A stretch of DNA of 64,000 nt from Punica granatum (taxonomy: Eukaryota > Streptophyta > Magnoliopsida > Myrtales > Lythraceae). Under the pieces are notes generated by a model. That model did not search any database and was not told the origin of the DNA. It was given only the letters and a program-made list of their open reading frames with translations. The stretch is taken from NCBI RefSeq assembly GCF_007655135.1, contig NC_045128.1, forward strand, positions 30,164,811-30,228,810, given 5' to 3'. This document shows positions 35,401 to 45,438 of the stretch, in pieces; position 1 is the stretch's first letter; each line of letters starts with the position of its first letter. Both the position numbers and the translations under genes were made by a program.

Positions 35401-35874
35401 CGGGACTTATCTACAAACCGCCACCACTAGAGAATCAATACTCAACAAGAAAAATTTTCATAAACAAAAAGAGAAACATATGGAAGAACTGCAAAAACAC
35501 CAATTTCTGGCTTAATAAGATTACAGACGTCATATTTCACAGGAATCACACTTACGACTGAAGATCATATCAAATTATAAACCCAATTCGTAGAAAAAGC
35601 TTCATCATAAAACAAGTTCTTCATCATCACGAGTAATCCTACGACCTATCCGGGCAATGAGAAGGGCAATTTTCGAGAGATGGAGGGAAGAATCGAACAT
35701 GGTCGTACCTGGAAGATCCCAAGGCTCGGACTTGTAGATGTCGATCTCCGAGATAGAATCGAAGCGCAAGGGCTTTCCGGATACCTTGCGCTTCAAGTAG
35801 TACCTCACCAGCTCCTCATCCGTGGGGTGGAATCTGAAGCCGGGCGCCAGTGAATTCGCCGATTTACGTTTCAT
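32424..35874 (-). CDS. NAC transcription factor, NAC053/NAC078 type, probable membrane-tethered (NTL)
   Basis: Exons (minus): 35874-35709, 35410-35133, 34976-34782, 34449-33943, 33863-33749, 32827-32424; 1665 bases, 554 residues. The N-terminal NAC domain (about 9-165) contains [15 protein letters not shown] (subdomain A), [31 protein letters not shown] (DNA contact), GMKKTLVYH and NWVMHEYRL (dimer/DNA), then [20 protein letters not shown]. The acidic middle (about 165-380) with many D/E residues is a likely activation domain. The C-terminus ends with a hydrophobic stretch [16 protein letters not shown] (last ~25 residues), as in NTL factors released from membranes by proteolysis. NAC053/078 regulate proteasome-subunit and oxidative-stress genes in Arabidopsis; that role is inferred here. 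Start: first ATG, 8 residues before the NAC domain. Intron 5 carries an AT-rich insertion. Confidence 0.93.
33131..33690. mobile_element. AT-rich transposon-like block in intron 5 of the NAC053/078-type gene
   Basis: A compositionally abrupt block, nearly all A and T, inside intron 5 (33,748-32,828). It opens with ACTAGGAGTGGAGCCCGTGCATTGCAC, a motif shared with 5,275 (CTAGGCTATTGAACCCGTGCATTG). I infer a decayed non-autonomous DNA element; the class is not resolved. Splice sites on either side remain intact. Confidence 0.45.
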
Positions 35875-36106
35875 CAAATCAGCTCAAACGGATGATCCGA
35901 CTAGGGTTTCTGAGACCAAAGAGCGAGACAGAGACAGAGAGAGATGGTGGGAGAGAGATTCTGAGTCAACAGATGATAAGAGGAAGAGGAAGAAGAAGAA
36001 GAAGAAGAAGAAGAAGAGGAGGAGAAGTCAGAGTCGGCGACAGGGCCATCCCATGGCGTCGGAAATACGAAGGAAGAAACACAACGAGACTTTCGGACAT
36101 TTGATG

Positions 36107-36141
<35 letters not shown>

Positions 36142-37423
36142 TATTTATTTATTTATTACAGTATCGGATCAAACATTCTATATTTAGTCCAAAATTTCCA
36201 TGTATTATCATTTTGACCCATGAACTATATAATTTCGTCTCTCTTTGCACCAATAATCGGGGATTCTCATATCTCAACGGGAAATCGCGGTAGGGCTTGT
36301 CTGAGTTTCATTTAGAAATTAACATTGGGGAGAGTCCATATACGCGGACCGTGGAGTCGAGAAATTGTAAGATTTTACCGTCCATATGAAAAAGTCCTAA
36401 AAAATGTTAATTTTGATAAATATTATACATGAAAATAAAATTGCACATCCGAAAGCACTCAAAGGTCCTTTTCATTATTTCAACTGCCTAATTAGACTAA
36501 CTATATATTCAATTTATTGTACTTTTCATGAGTAAAATAATATATGAATCCGTATGGTCCAAGGAAAAGTGATTTGGACATCCACCTATATAATCTAATG
36601 ACAATGCTCAAACCCAAAATCCTAAGGAAATGGGCAAAAAAATATTCTTCTTTTCTTTTCTTTTGACTTATTGCCATACATCGAATTTAAAAAGAAAAAT
36701 TAATTAATCCATATTCTGACATGGTGAATTAAGTTTAAATAAGAGTTTCTACTTTTTTATCATATAAATTCGCATTCATGCATGGGTTTATTTTATCTAA
36801 GATCTTATACCGAGTTGATATCTGATGAAACAATAAAAATGTAGAAATTGAAAAAGAAGTACATAAAGCACGAGATTCGAATAACATAAAGTTGCGATTT
36901 TGACAGTTTTGATTACATGTTATCTGCTCTTGGTTAGTACAAAGATTTTCGAATCTAATCAGCTATGCGGAATTTCTTATTTCTACGTCGATAGAACTCT
37001 AGTACCTCGAGGACGCGCAAACTTCGGGGTGCAAAATGGAGTTGTCCAGAAGTTGATGTATCGATGGTAATTTGGCACTGATACAAACTTCAGGGTGTGA
37101 AACAGAATTTTCTGGTCTTGAGGGTCAAATCTCAATGGACGTGTCGGCGAGGCAAGGTCCTTCGTTTGAATGACGTGGCGCGACATTACTGACTATGAGA
37201 TGTTGTCCCCCAAGTGACACGTCACTGGCAGATGGGAGGACCGGTGTTTTATTTATTTATTTGGTTAATAATGAGAGGACGGGGTTGATTTCGCGGTAAG
37301 TGTCATCTGTGGGGCCAACTCGTGGGGGAGAAGAAGGTGACGTAACTGCATTCGTCAAAAGGAGTAGAAATCTTTCGCCAAAAAAGAAAAAGGAAAAAAG
37401 GAGATAACAGAAATGTAAGGGAT
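35875..37423. other. 5' leader/promoter of the NAC053/078-type gene and spacer
   Basis: The first ~230 bases include a purine-rich leader with a (GAA)n run (about 35,987-36,018) and a (TA)n tract (36,111-36,136) that could serve as the TATA region of the minus-strand gene. Beyond 36,200 I see no gene; 36,200-37,400 has transposon-like AT-rich character but no ends that I can define. Confidence 0.5.
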
Positions 37424-40038
37424 GAAATTCCTCGATCTATTAATTATTTAAATTTTAATCTAAAAAATTATAATATTTATTTTCATTTTTTATCTATCAA
37501 TCCATTAATTAAACCGTCAAAATTGTTAACATGACCGTTAACGGTGCTGATGTGATAGATGGTTACTTCAGTGGATGGTTTATAATTTTTTTTCTAATCT
37601 ACTAAAATATCAATAACTTTTCCCTCATCTACATGTCAATAATTTTAAAAATTACATAGTTTGTTTATGTTCCCTCATCTACTAAATTATGGTTTCTTTC
37701 AAAAATCACAACTACCAAAATATGACTTCTTTAGATGATTAGAACCTTGAATTAGGGACTTATATACGTATGTAAATTTAAATGTTAAAAGAATTTTTAA
37801 CATAAAAGAAGTGTTAGAACAGTTAAAAGTTTATCATTTGTAAATCAAAAGAATATTCATATGTTTTATCACGTTAATTGATATAGGAATTTAGATATAT
37901 TATACTGCAAATACAATAACCATGCTAATTACAATTTCAATAGAACTTGTGCAAATCAATATCTATAAAATTTTTGCATGTTCAACTTATTGGACACAAG
38001 TTTTGTTGAAATGATTAGTTTATCATGGTTATTGCGCAGTATAATATATCAAAGTTTCTATCTTTGTATTTATGAAAGCATAACAAAGGTTTGTCCTCCA
38101 CGTTCTTTGCTAATGAATACAAATGATAGGGCTAACTGTTCCTTGTATGCTGCTATCACTTTATATCAATTGTGGATCTCACGAAACAATGTTGTGCATA
38201 CAGGGAAACAAGCCAATCTTCATGAAACCATCAAGAGCATCAAGAATCGTTTTTATGGATCACAACAAGGGTGGACGAAACTTGGGGTGTCAAGAAGAGA
38301 ACTCCCCCAAAGCAGCTCTACAGCTTGACACATCAAAAATACCTTCAGGACCTGAATGGAGCATCATCAGCTCGGATGCAGCTTAGAACAGCTATAAATC
38401 ATGTCTTGCCGGAATCCTGCACCACCCGAATAATATCCAACGCTGTCATGGTTTCAGATCTCGCATGAAGACACACCCCTCCAAGCGAAAGCAAAAGCAA
38501 CGCTCCTGGCCCTCAACATAGCTGCAGAAAGAGAATTAAAGAAGATCTGGTTACGTTGCGACGCTTTACTTCTTGTCAACGCCATTTTGAATCCTAGCTC
38601 CTCTCCGTGGGAGATTAGAAACATAGTCTCTGATATTATCTCGGTGTTTAATGTTTTCTCGGATTGGTTATGTTCCTAGATCCCTAGGTCGGATAATACC
38701 CTTACTCATGACTTGGGTCATCTAGGCTCTAGCTCCAATTTTCATTCTCTATGTACTTTTGAAGGATATCTTGATCTCAGGGCTCCTGTTGACACTATCC
38801 TTCGATATTAATATTAATATCTTGAATTATTCATCAAAAAAAAAACATAACAAAGGTGGGTCAGGCCAAATGGTCCTAGAACGCTTCGTTTCTAAATGGA
38901 ATTTTCTCGATTTTTTGAGTTTTTTTCTAAACAATAAAATTTTAGATTTTTAGAAATATATAGATATATATATATATGTGAAAATGTTCATTATTTTATC
39001 GATTTTTTGAGTTTTTCATTTATTTTTATTAAAATTTTAAATTTTAAAAATTAGTAAATATAGATTTGTGCAATCGATCATTATTTTCTTTGATTTTTAA
39101 ATTTTTAGAAAAATAATTTTTATTTTTATTTTTAAATCATATAGATATATATATCAAGGACCGATTGTTATTTTCCCACATGCACGTAAGTTAGGTGCAT
39201 CCACGGTTAGATTTTTAGATATGAGTTCTTCAACTATTTATTTTTTTCTCGCACAAAAACTTTCTTAGTATTTTTGGAATTTTTAATTTTGTGTTTGTAG
39301 AGGTGTTAAATTTTGATATGCAGATACAATGAATTTCTATCTTCAGCATTTTCATCATATCTGCATAATCAAAATTTAATAACAATCGGTCTTAGAAATC
39401 TATATCCACATGAATCATGCCAAATAAGTTGAACCATGCTAAAGTAATCGGTTCCAATGTCCAACAAGTTCAACCATGCTAAAATTTTATAGATGTTGGT
39501 GTGCACAAGTTTTATTAGAATTATTGTTTTGGCATGGTTATTGTATTTGCAGTAAAATATATCTAAATTCCTATATTATTTAATGTGATAACAGATATGG
39601 ATTTTTTATTTATTTGCAAATATCAAACTCGTAATTGTTCAAATACTTATTTTCTGTTAAAAATTCTTTTAACATTCAAATCAACATATATATATATATA
39701 TAAGTTCCTAATTCAAACTTGTAATCATCTAAAGAAGTTATATTTTAGTAAATGAAGGAATATAAGCAAACTATGTGATTTTTTAAAGTTATTGATATTT
39801 TGGTAAATAAGGGAAAAATTATTGATATTTTGGTTGATGAGGGAAAAAAAAGTAACTATGTAAATTTTTAGGTTAAAAGGTTCGTAACATGCCATCCACG
39901 TAGGCAACATTCCGCCACATCAGCGCAGTTATCGACCACGTCAATAGTTTTGAAGGCCTAATTAACAGATTGGCAAATCAAGGAAAATGTTGTGATTTTT
40001 TAGACCAAAATTAAAAAGTTGATAAATCGGAAAATTTC
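37424..40038. mobile_element. 2.6-kb element with ~590-bp terminal inverted repeats
   Basis: The left arm 37,424-~38,010 matches the reverse complement of the right arm ~39,455-40,038. Both start GAAATT(CC/TT)(T/C)CGAT and share blocks such as CTGATGTG, CAATAACTTT, CTTCTTTAGATGATTA, GTTAAAAGAATTTTTAACA and GCAAATACAATAACCATGC. Arms have diverged and contain indels. The interior has no transposase; it is occupied by a LINE insertion (38,091-38,845) plus AT-rich DNA. Long inverted repeats suggest a Mutator-like or foldback element. No clean target duplication was found. Confidence 0.8.
38091..38845 (+). mobile_element. 5'-truncated LINE with 12-bp target duplication, nested in the long-TIR element
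   Basis: The direct repeat CATAACAAAGGT occurs at 38,079-38,090 and 38,846-38,857, the second right after a run of A residues. Between them the plus strand encodes, with frameshifts, the end of a LINE ORF2: a LYQLWISRN...K...IKNRF segment typical of the region before the RNase H domain, then decayed RNase H pieces. Only the last ~755 bases were integrated, as is usual for L1-type elements. The perfect target duplication suggests a fairly recent event. Confidence 0.85.
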
Positions 40039-40385
40039 ATGAAAATAATTGATTTTTCATGCTATTTTTCAAATGTAAACGAATCATTTGTGATGATTTA
40101 TACACGGGAAAACATTATATATATTATAAAAAGCTAATTAATACTTTATTTATTAATGAAATAAGTACCATACAAGTCTTGATGTTCAGCTACTGCGCAG
40201 ATTGGATGAACCGAGTGGCCCTGATAATGCCATCAGGTTTCCATTCTTTACTAGACCTTCGACCGAAATCAGTTCGCTGCTGTTTGGCAATACAGTTTGG
40301 GCATTCATATCTCACTTTTGTTTGTCATAATTTTCAGTTATGTTTTATACTTTTCCTTTTGAGCCTAGAATCCTTCTTGTACACC

Positions 40386-40892
40386 GAAATTTCTAGCATC
40401 TCGTGCCTGAATCTTCACCATTCAAGGGCGAAAACTTTTCGCACTTGAGGAGTAACGTTTCATACGAGGGCGAGAAATGTTCGTATTAAAAGAACAACAT
40501 TTTGTGCAAGATAATTTTTAGCATGAGATGTTGTTTGTCTAGCAGGAAAAGTTTTTTGTATACAAAAATAACGTTTCGTATAAGAGAAAATGTTACAAAA
40601 GTTAGACTTCTCTTGCAAAAAAATTTTGTACTAGAAAGAATTATGTTTCATACTGAGTTGAGAATTTTTTTCATGATACTTTTGAAATAAAGTGTAAAAA
40701 CTTTTCGCTACTCTTTTATTCAGTATAAAATATATATTTTTTTTGTATGGAAACATTATTTTAGTTTTTGCACAAGAAAAAAAAATATTTCGTACAAGTT
40801 TTTTGCACTGGTACGAAATATTGTTCTTCAAGTGCAAAATGTTCTTGCATTTTGAGCGGTTGAAAGTTCAGACACGAAATGCTAGAAATTAC
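40386..40892. repeat. Inverted-repeat (foldback) element of about 500 bp
   Basis: The left arm from CGAAATTTCTAGCATCTCGTG (40,386) matches the reverse complement of the right arm ending GACACGAAATGCTAGAAATTACG (40,892) over more than 100 bases, with similar TTTTGCACTTGA and TTTCGTAC words further in. No coding sequence. Target duplications are not evident. Confidence 0.65.
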
Positions 40893-41099
40893 GTGCTCTT
40901 TTAGGTCATAACCTCCATTTTTGTGTGAATAAATTTGTAATATTTCTAAGTTTTCGATAAGACCTTCTCCACGACAGATTTTATGCGGCAATGTTTCGAT
41001 TGATTAGTAATGTATCAGAACATTAGGATTTAGGAGGTCTTTTGTGTACTGATCTTGAACCATAACATACAGCCTTTTCTTTTCTTTTTTCTCATTTCC

Positions 41100-41815
41100 A
41101 GTTAAATGTGGGCCGAAGTCCGAACAAGAAACTTAAATTACAGAATAACAAGGTATGGAGACCCCGAGAATATTGCCAAGGAGGAAGTTGTTAATTCCCT
41201 CTGGAGGTGAATACGAAGAAGATGAACTCCCCAAGGATACTCCAAAGACGAATGAGCCAAATAGTTCGCGCATGAGTTGCATTCGCTAAACGTGTTGGAA
41301 ATGCGAACTGGCCATTCCTGCTGTAAGCCTGTAATAGCTCCTGAGCTCGGCCAACCAGACCCTGAATATTGCGAATTACCACGGTCCAAGATTAATTTGC
41401 AAACGACCTCAAAATCGACATCAGCAAATAACAAATCGTTGCCCCAAGTGACCAGGCAAGCTTGAGACCAGTTTTAATGCCCCAAAGCTTAGCGCGAACA
41501 GCATATGCAATGCCAATGTTTTGACAAACCTTCCAAGCCAACAGCCATCCGAATCACTGATCAAACCCCTTGAACGTACGTTACCTGGATTTGCCTCGAG
41601 AAGCCCCGTCGATGCTAAGTTCGATCCAGCCCATAAGATACAGTCTTTGATCCTTTCAAGTCTCTGGCGTTTGCCTTTATTCAGAAATGATCCTTTAAAC
41701 ATGAAAACTGGCTGGTGTATGAGCTTGATCCAGATGATTATGGAACTCGTCAAAGTCTTTGCGGCATATTCGAGTTCTTCGCGATCTTCTTCCGAATGAT
41801 GAAGATCCATTCATT
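41100..41815 (-). pseudogene. RNase H-domain fragment of a LINE, frameshifted
   Basis: On the minus strand a first open part (41,810-41,421) contains EANPGNVRSRGLISDSDGCW and ALSFGALKLV, i.e. the NPGxxGxGGxxxDxxGxW and ELxALxxGL signatures of plant LINE-type RNase H (RVT_3). A second part in another frame (41,434-41,138) continues with FEVVCKLILDRG and QQEWPVRISNTFSECN. A frameshift near 41,425 and several stops show it is dead. The A-rich/T-rich stretch at about 41,073-41,092 may be the old tail. Confidence 0.65.
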
Positions 41816-42514
41816 TGTAGAGTACTTGTTCTTATCATCTAATCCCTCCTTTTACTTATTCTCCAGTAGTCCCTTTGCAAGAAATTGATACTCCTATTTA
41901 TAGGCGGAGGACGACACCAGCCTCCATATTAATCCTCATTAGCCGATCGAAAATACTCGTTTGATCTAAAATATCCATCTCGCTTTTTTGAAGATGTTCC
42001 AAGTTTTAGTTAGAGAAAATATACTCTGAATTCCTTTTGAAATACTTGATTAGTCAAATTTACCATATATGTTCAGGGAAAAAAAAAAGCACTTTTGATC
42101 ATGGTAGTTTTGCCATTTTCTTCTTCTTTTTTTGACTAAATGAATGCGAAAATCCTAAAATTATGCGAAAAGTTAAACTTAAATCCTAATTATATTAGTT
42201 TGGCTTAAATAGTTCTAAACTTTTAGTCCGTTAGATATTTTCATTCCGAAACAGTAAATGAAAGGTAACGCCGTTAAACTGGTACACGTGGCGTCGCATA
42301 ATTGGTAGATTAAATTTTTTATTTATTTAAATTTTAAAATAAACATGAAAATAGAAAAGAATAAAAGTAAAAATAAAAATATAAAAGAGGGGGAGGATAT
42401 CCCGCCGGAGGGGGCTCCCCGGCTGCCTCCGCCCACCCCCCCTCCCCTCTCCCTTTCTTGTTCCATTTTCCCCTTTCCTTTCCTTTTTATTTTTATTTTT
42501 ATTTTTTAATATTG
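41816..42514. other. Spacer
   Basis: No gene is recognised. A GC-rich stretch of mainly G on the plus strand then C (42,388-42,470) stands out within AT-rich DNA. TATTTATAGGCGGAGG at about 41,895 could be the TATA area of a minus-strand promoter, but nothing intact follows it. Confidence 0.4.
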
Positions 42515-42680
42515 TAAACCAACGTGAATTGATTCAAGTGATTCAGCGCTTATTCCCTTTAAGCAAAGTCTCCAATTCGAGTCTTGTGAATAAAAAAAAT
42601 CCATGCTAAAAGAGTTTTACCTTTTAGTGAGCCAACCCAACTTAACTGAATTAGTATCCTATGGTGCATACTGAAATTAT
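42515..42680 (+). mobile_element. tRNA-derived SINE (second family)
   Basis: Begins GTGAATTGATTCAAGTGATTC (A-box region), has B-box-like CCAATTCGAGTCTTGTGAAT, then GTGAGCCAACCCAACTTAACTG. The words match the minus-strand SINEs at 42,685-42,875 and 62,254-62,438, which define a family different from the SINEs at 3-4 kb. Confidence 0.6.
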
Positions 42681-42684
42681 TATT

Positions 42685-42875
42685 TTTCTCAGTGTGTACT
42701 ATGCTATCCAAAAGTCCAATGGGCTATAACTAATCTAGATCGAGGCGGATCGGCTGACTAAGGAGTATTAAGCTTTCTCAATGATTTTCTCCATTCACAA
42801 TACTCAAACCCGAGACCTTGTTTAAATGAAATAAGCGTCGAACCGCTTGAACCAAATATTTTTAGTAAAAATTAT
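42685..42875 (-). mobile_element. tRNA-derived SINE (second family), inverted next to the previous copy
   Basis: Minus strand: GGTTCAAGCGGTTCGACGCTT (A-box region), GGTCTCGGGTTTGAGTATTGTGAATGG (B-box region), then AGCCGATCCGCCTCGATCTAG. It lies 3'-end to 3'-end with the plus-strand copy, so the pair could fold back. Confidence 0.65.
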
Positions 42876-43794
42876 AATTATTGTTAAAAATAACTAATTT
42901 TTGGAAGGAAAATTCTTAAAAAGAAAAATGGGCAGCGGGTTCAAAATGATAAAATCCAAAACGTTGGAGATAAGAATGATAAAAAGAATAAATTTAGGAT
43001 GAAATTCCCATAACAATTAAAGATTGATGATAAAAAATACCTATTTCTCATATATTTAGCAGTTTTGCAATTTAAGATGTATTAAATATCAATTCAACTA
43101 TTTTTAGAAATTATCCAGTTTATTATAATTACATATTTTATATTTTTAACAATAATGATTTAAATTTTTCATTAGCCACAAAGTCGAGATGACTGTTTGT
43201 GATTGGCCAATAAATTTTGGTTGCATAGGAACAATGTGTCTTGTCGATGGCCATCACCACCGCAAGATAGGTGGAGGTGGCCTCTATGGTTTTAAGCGAA
43301 CTCGTCAAGGGGGCCGGTGGCCTCTAGCAAGGCTTCCAATCCCCATATTGAAAGAGAGAGATGAGCTCAAAGAAGAGAGAGTAAGAGTGTAGGGCTTCAT
43401 TAAAGGCTACCCACACTCTTGACTTGGGCTGACCATAGAGCCATTGGCAACTCATATGGGTTAGTGTTGGGTGTCAATGAGTCACCACCGCCCCCCTCTC
43501 CATCTCTCTCTATTGTTTTTTTAACTTGTAATGTTATTCTTAAGAAACGTAACCGTTTTGTTTATATAAATAGGAACTCATATATAAATATATATTTGGC
43601 CAAAAAGATATATAAATAAATATATATGCTAAAAGAGAAATGTAACTAAACACAACTTTCACCTTATTTGATGCTTATCATTTATTTGTTCACCGAAAAA
43701 AAAAATTACTTATCATTTATTTATGGTATGCTTAGAGGAAGCAAGTTCATGGGAAACTTTACTATATGGAGGGTCCCCGTCTAATTCAGCAGAC

Positions 43795-43835
<41 letters not shown>

Positions 43836-43963
43836 TGTATTTTTAAAGAACACCCAGATTGGAAGGAAATTGTATCCTGGTTGTAAATGGAAACATAGAA
43901 AGTTGCCTTCTGTATTTGTTTTGCCAAAAATAAAAATAATAAAAATATATTTCTGCAAAGTAC

Positions 43964-44000
<37 letters not shown>

Positions 44001-45438
44001 TGTATTTTAAAAGAACACCCAGATTGGAAGGAAATTGTATCCTGGTTGTAAATGGAAACATAGAAAGTTGCCTTCTGTATGTGTTTTGCCTTGGATGGAA
44101 CTCGCCATTTATTCTCTACATTAGTTGGAAATGGAAATTAAGCAGTCAGATATTCTGTCTCATACTGAAAATCAACCCACAACAAGAAATCACCATTTAA
44201 AATTTTCCCTTAGATAAGTGGTGCCCGCTAAACAATACGTGTAACATTTGGAGGAAAAATCCAGAAAATTTGATTGCATAACAATTAACTTTTTCCTTTT
44301 AATGGTTTTCCCTAATAGATGGGTCCAACTTCCTACATGGATATGACTTTGCGAGTGGCCTCTGCCTATTAAGGTAGGAAAATGAAGGGTTAATTTCCCC
44401 CTTTTAGGCAGGTGGTAAAAACAAGATATTACCATATTTTGTTTATAGTAGGATATGCTCAAATTTAAGACCTTGCTTTTTCTGGTAAAAGAAAATTAAT
44501 CTGAGTATATGGTAATTATATATGCATGAAATATACTTTATATGGACGCTTCATTACCCACCTTACCTTCTCGTTGATTACAGGGTTCTTAATGCATGAG
44601 ATTTTAGACTATTTTGCTTAATCCCAAAAAAAGAAAAGTTAGTTTTGTTTTCACCAAAAAAAATATATAGTTTTGCTGAATGAACAATAAAAGTAGTTAT
44701 GGAATTCCAGTAATAAACAAAAAATGAAAATTTCTTAATATTAGGACCGTCTTTCACAAATTAACGGTGTCCGGAAACAAATAAGGGAAGTCGAGTCGAT
44801 GCAAGACGTGCGTGTACACATTGTTTTACTCAATGAAGAACAGCGTATGCAAGTCAGAGGTGGTAATTTCTGAGAAGCCATGGACAAAACACAAACTTAA
44901 TAGGTCCCGTTTGGATACCATGAAAAACAACATTCATACAGTTCGGATTGTAAGATGATTGTCATATTCCACACCCTACCAAGATGACTTCCAACCCATT
45001 TGTTTGCAGGTTAAACTTGTTTTTCCATCAGGCACCTATATCCAGAAAACGGAAAGAAATGAGATGATCATTTTGTTCGCGTTCAGGATTTCTGACCCGA
45101 AACCATTTAGACACGACACAATATGTTGCATGCTAATAACAGGATCTCTAGCTTGTGTTTCGCATGGAAATGTAAATGTGTCCTGGATTGCGAATTTGGA
45201 GCAATTTTCAAATTGCACAGGAAAATAAATCAGACCATGGAAACAAGAGCATCAATCATCAATAATAGTCCTAACATGTTTTGAAATTGAAAGCTGGATA
45301 GGAAGTCTAGCTAGCTGATGGACAATCAATAGCCAAGCTTCTGATTACAATTATGATGGGAAAATAAAATGACTTCGAAAGGGTCGAACACAGGATGGAA
45401 AATGATCCTACAAAAACCGAACGTCAGGGATGAATTCC
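42876..45438. other. Gene-free spacer downstream of the middle NAC gene
   Basis: Only short open frames without domains are seen. It includes the (TA)n-bracketed duplication at 43,832-44,090. The last ~150 bases before 45,439 should be the 3' untranslated region of the minus-strand NAC gene. Confidence 0.5.
43832..44090. repeat. Direct duplication of ~94 bp, each copy led by a (TA)n tract
   Basis: Units 43,832-43,926 and 43,998-44,090 both run from TCATGTATTTT(A/T)AA to GTGTTTTGCC or its near match, with only a few differences, and each follows a long TA run (about 43,801-43,831 and 43,969-43,997). Confidence 0.9.

Noticed and set aside
35822..36187. 121-codon plus-strand open frame
   Set aside because: Antisense to NAC exon 1 and leader; most of its length is a Lys/Arg run from the (GAA)n repeat.
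41421..41810. Working RNase H gene
   Set aside because: The frame is lost near 41,425 and the domain continues in another frame; catalytic positions are incomplete.
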